Source of the DNA: Cladopsammia gracilis
Taxonomy: Eukaryota > Cnidaria > Anthozoa > Scleractinia > Dendrophylliidae
NCBI GenBank assembly: GCA_022457155.1
Contig: JAJGOT010000198.1
Span: 97,001-161,000 of the forward strand
Length of the DNA stretch: 64,000 nucleotides
Direction of reading: 5' to 3'
Under the pieces are notes generated by a model. That model had not been told where the DNA came from, made no database searches, and was given only the letters and a program-made list of their open reading frames with translations. Positions 63,131 to 64,000 of the stretch are shown here, one piece after another. Both the position numbers and the translations under genes were made by a program. Position 1 is the stretch's first letter, and each line of letters opens with the position of its first letter.

Positions 63131-63174
63131 CTAAAAAAAGAAACATTTTGTAAATACAGTCAATTCTCTCTTAA

Positions 63175-63725
63175 GCCCGGTTTCCATATGATCGCTACGA
63201 TCGCTACGATCGCTACGATCGTTGCGATCGCTGCGATCGCTGAAAAAAATAGTTCAGCGATCGCAGCGATTGATGGTTTCCATATGATCGCTGCAATCGC
63301 TACGATCGCTGAGAAAGTGAATGAAGATCGAGGGGACCTGGGTCTGACAATATCGTTTCGCCTCATTCTTGAAATTCAACATAGCGGCTGTGAATTGTTT
63401 TTAAAAATTGTTGTAAAGACAGTCGTATCTTTGCACTTCTTCCATAAAAAGGGCCAAATCGCACCCTTTGAATGAGCGTACGCAGTGCATCATGGTTTTT
63501 TTTGCCGTCGCTGCGATCGCTGCGATCGCTGGAGAGTGGTTTCCATATGATCGCTACGATCGCTACGATCGCTGAGATAGAATCACAGCGATCGCAGCGA
63601 TCGTTGTCGCTGCGATCGCTGTGATCGCTACGATTGCTGGAGAGTGGTTTCCATATGATCGCTACGATCGCTGAACTTTTTTTTCAGCGATCGCAGCGAT
63701 CGCAGCGATCATATGGAAACCGGGC
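63175..63725. mobile_element. GATCGC-rich MITE, copy 2, TTAA target
   Basis: TTAA (63171-63174), then GCCCGGTTTCCATATGATCG ... CGATCATATGGAAACCGGGC and TTAA (63726-63729). 551 bp, palindromic arms and internal repeats of GATCGCTAC and GCGATCGCAGC. Confidence 0.82.
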
Positions 63726-64000
63726 TTAAACGGACACATTTCTACGACGGACAGCTCCAGTTGGCCTCTGCCGTACTACAGTCACTCAGTTTCTAAACGC
63801 GAATATCTCCTGACGTCATTGTTCACATTTTTTTTCCATTAGCGTACGAATTAACGAAGTGAATGCATTGTGCTAATTACCAATTGAAAGTAAAAGTTCA
63901 AATTGTTAGCCCTTTGCATGTAATATTTAAGAAATTATGAGCTATTCACGAGGGTCTCATTGGAGTGGTGGCTTTTACGGTTAAAATTTTGGCGTTTTTA

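Noticed and set aside
63181..63725. CRISPR-like array of GATCGC repeats
   Set aside because: Repeats are short, unequal and palindromic within TTAA-flanked inverted ends; this is a MITE in animal DNA.

Overview
The window looks like nuclear DNA of an invertebrate animal, most likely an anthozoan cnidarian such as a stony coral. This is inferred from intron-rich genes with GT-AG splice sites, a huge modular extracellular protein (LamG-like, PLAT, EGF, Kunitz and chitin-binding modules), AT-rich introns and a very high density of small inverted-repeat transposons. There is no sign of bacterial, viral or plasmid organisation, and the species cannot be fixed from the sequence alone.

One minus-strand gene dominates, from beyond the right edge of the analysed exons (first exon seen ends at 63130) to its stop codon at 9318. 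I reconstructed 44 coding exons by reading splice sites by eye. Every junction keeps the reading frame, giving about 3,243 residues in this window; the 5' end (signal peptide, first exons) lies past 64000. In protein order the modules are: two copies of an unrecognised ~90-100 residue domain (here called the S domain), a LamG-like domain L1, S3, S4, a linker, L2, S5, two linkers, L3, S6, a linker, L4, a run of five S domains (S7-S11), L5, S12, L6, S13, a chitin-binding domain, S14, one PLAT domain in three exons, four EGF-like domains, a degenerate Kunitz-like domain, a canonical-spacing Kunitz domain, and a basic 38-codon terminal exon followed 22 bases later by AATAAA. Totals are 14 S domains and 6 LamG-like domains. 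No membrane segment is seen, so the product is probably secreted, perhaps a matrix, mucus or skeleton-associated protein (inference).

Left of it (1-9290) there is one convincing terminal exon of another minus-strand gene (125-603), a possible transmembrane-type exon (6710-6814), and otherwise non-coding DNA with palindromic elements. The last long intron of the giant gene (10254-20028) is mostly repeats.

The introns carry at least a dozen MITE-like families. The most distinctive has TTAA-flanked inverted ends (piggyBac-like) and an internal minisatellite of 88-bp units (up to 8 copies). Others are hAT-like with 8-bp target duplications, a Mutator-like copy with a 9-bp duplication, pogo-like TA elements, nested insertions, two tRNA-derived SINEs, two 5'-truncated non-LTR retrotransposon ends with microsatellite tails, and eight G or C homopolymers of 13-23 bases. 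Several insertions end 16-17 bases from a splice donor of the giant gene.
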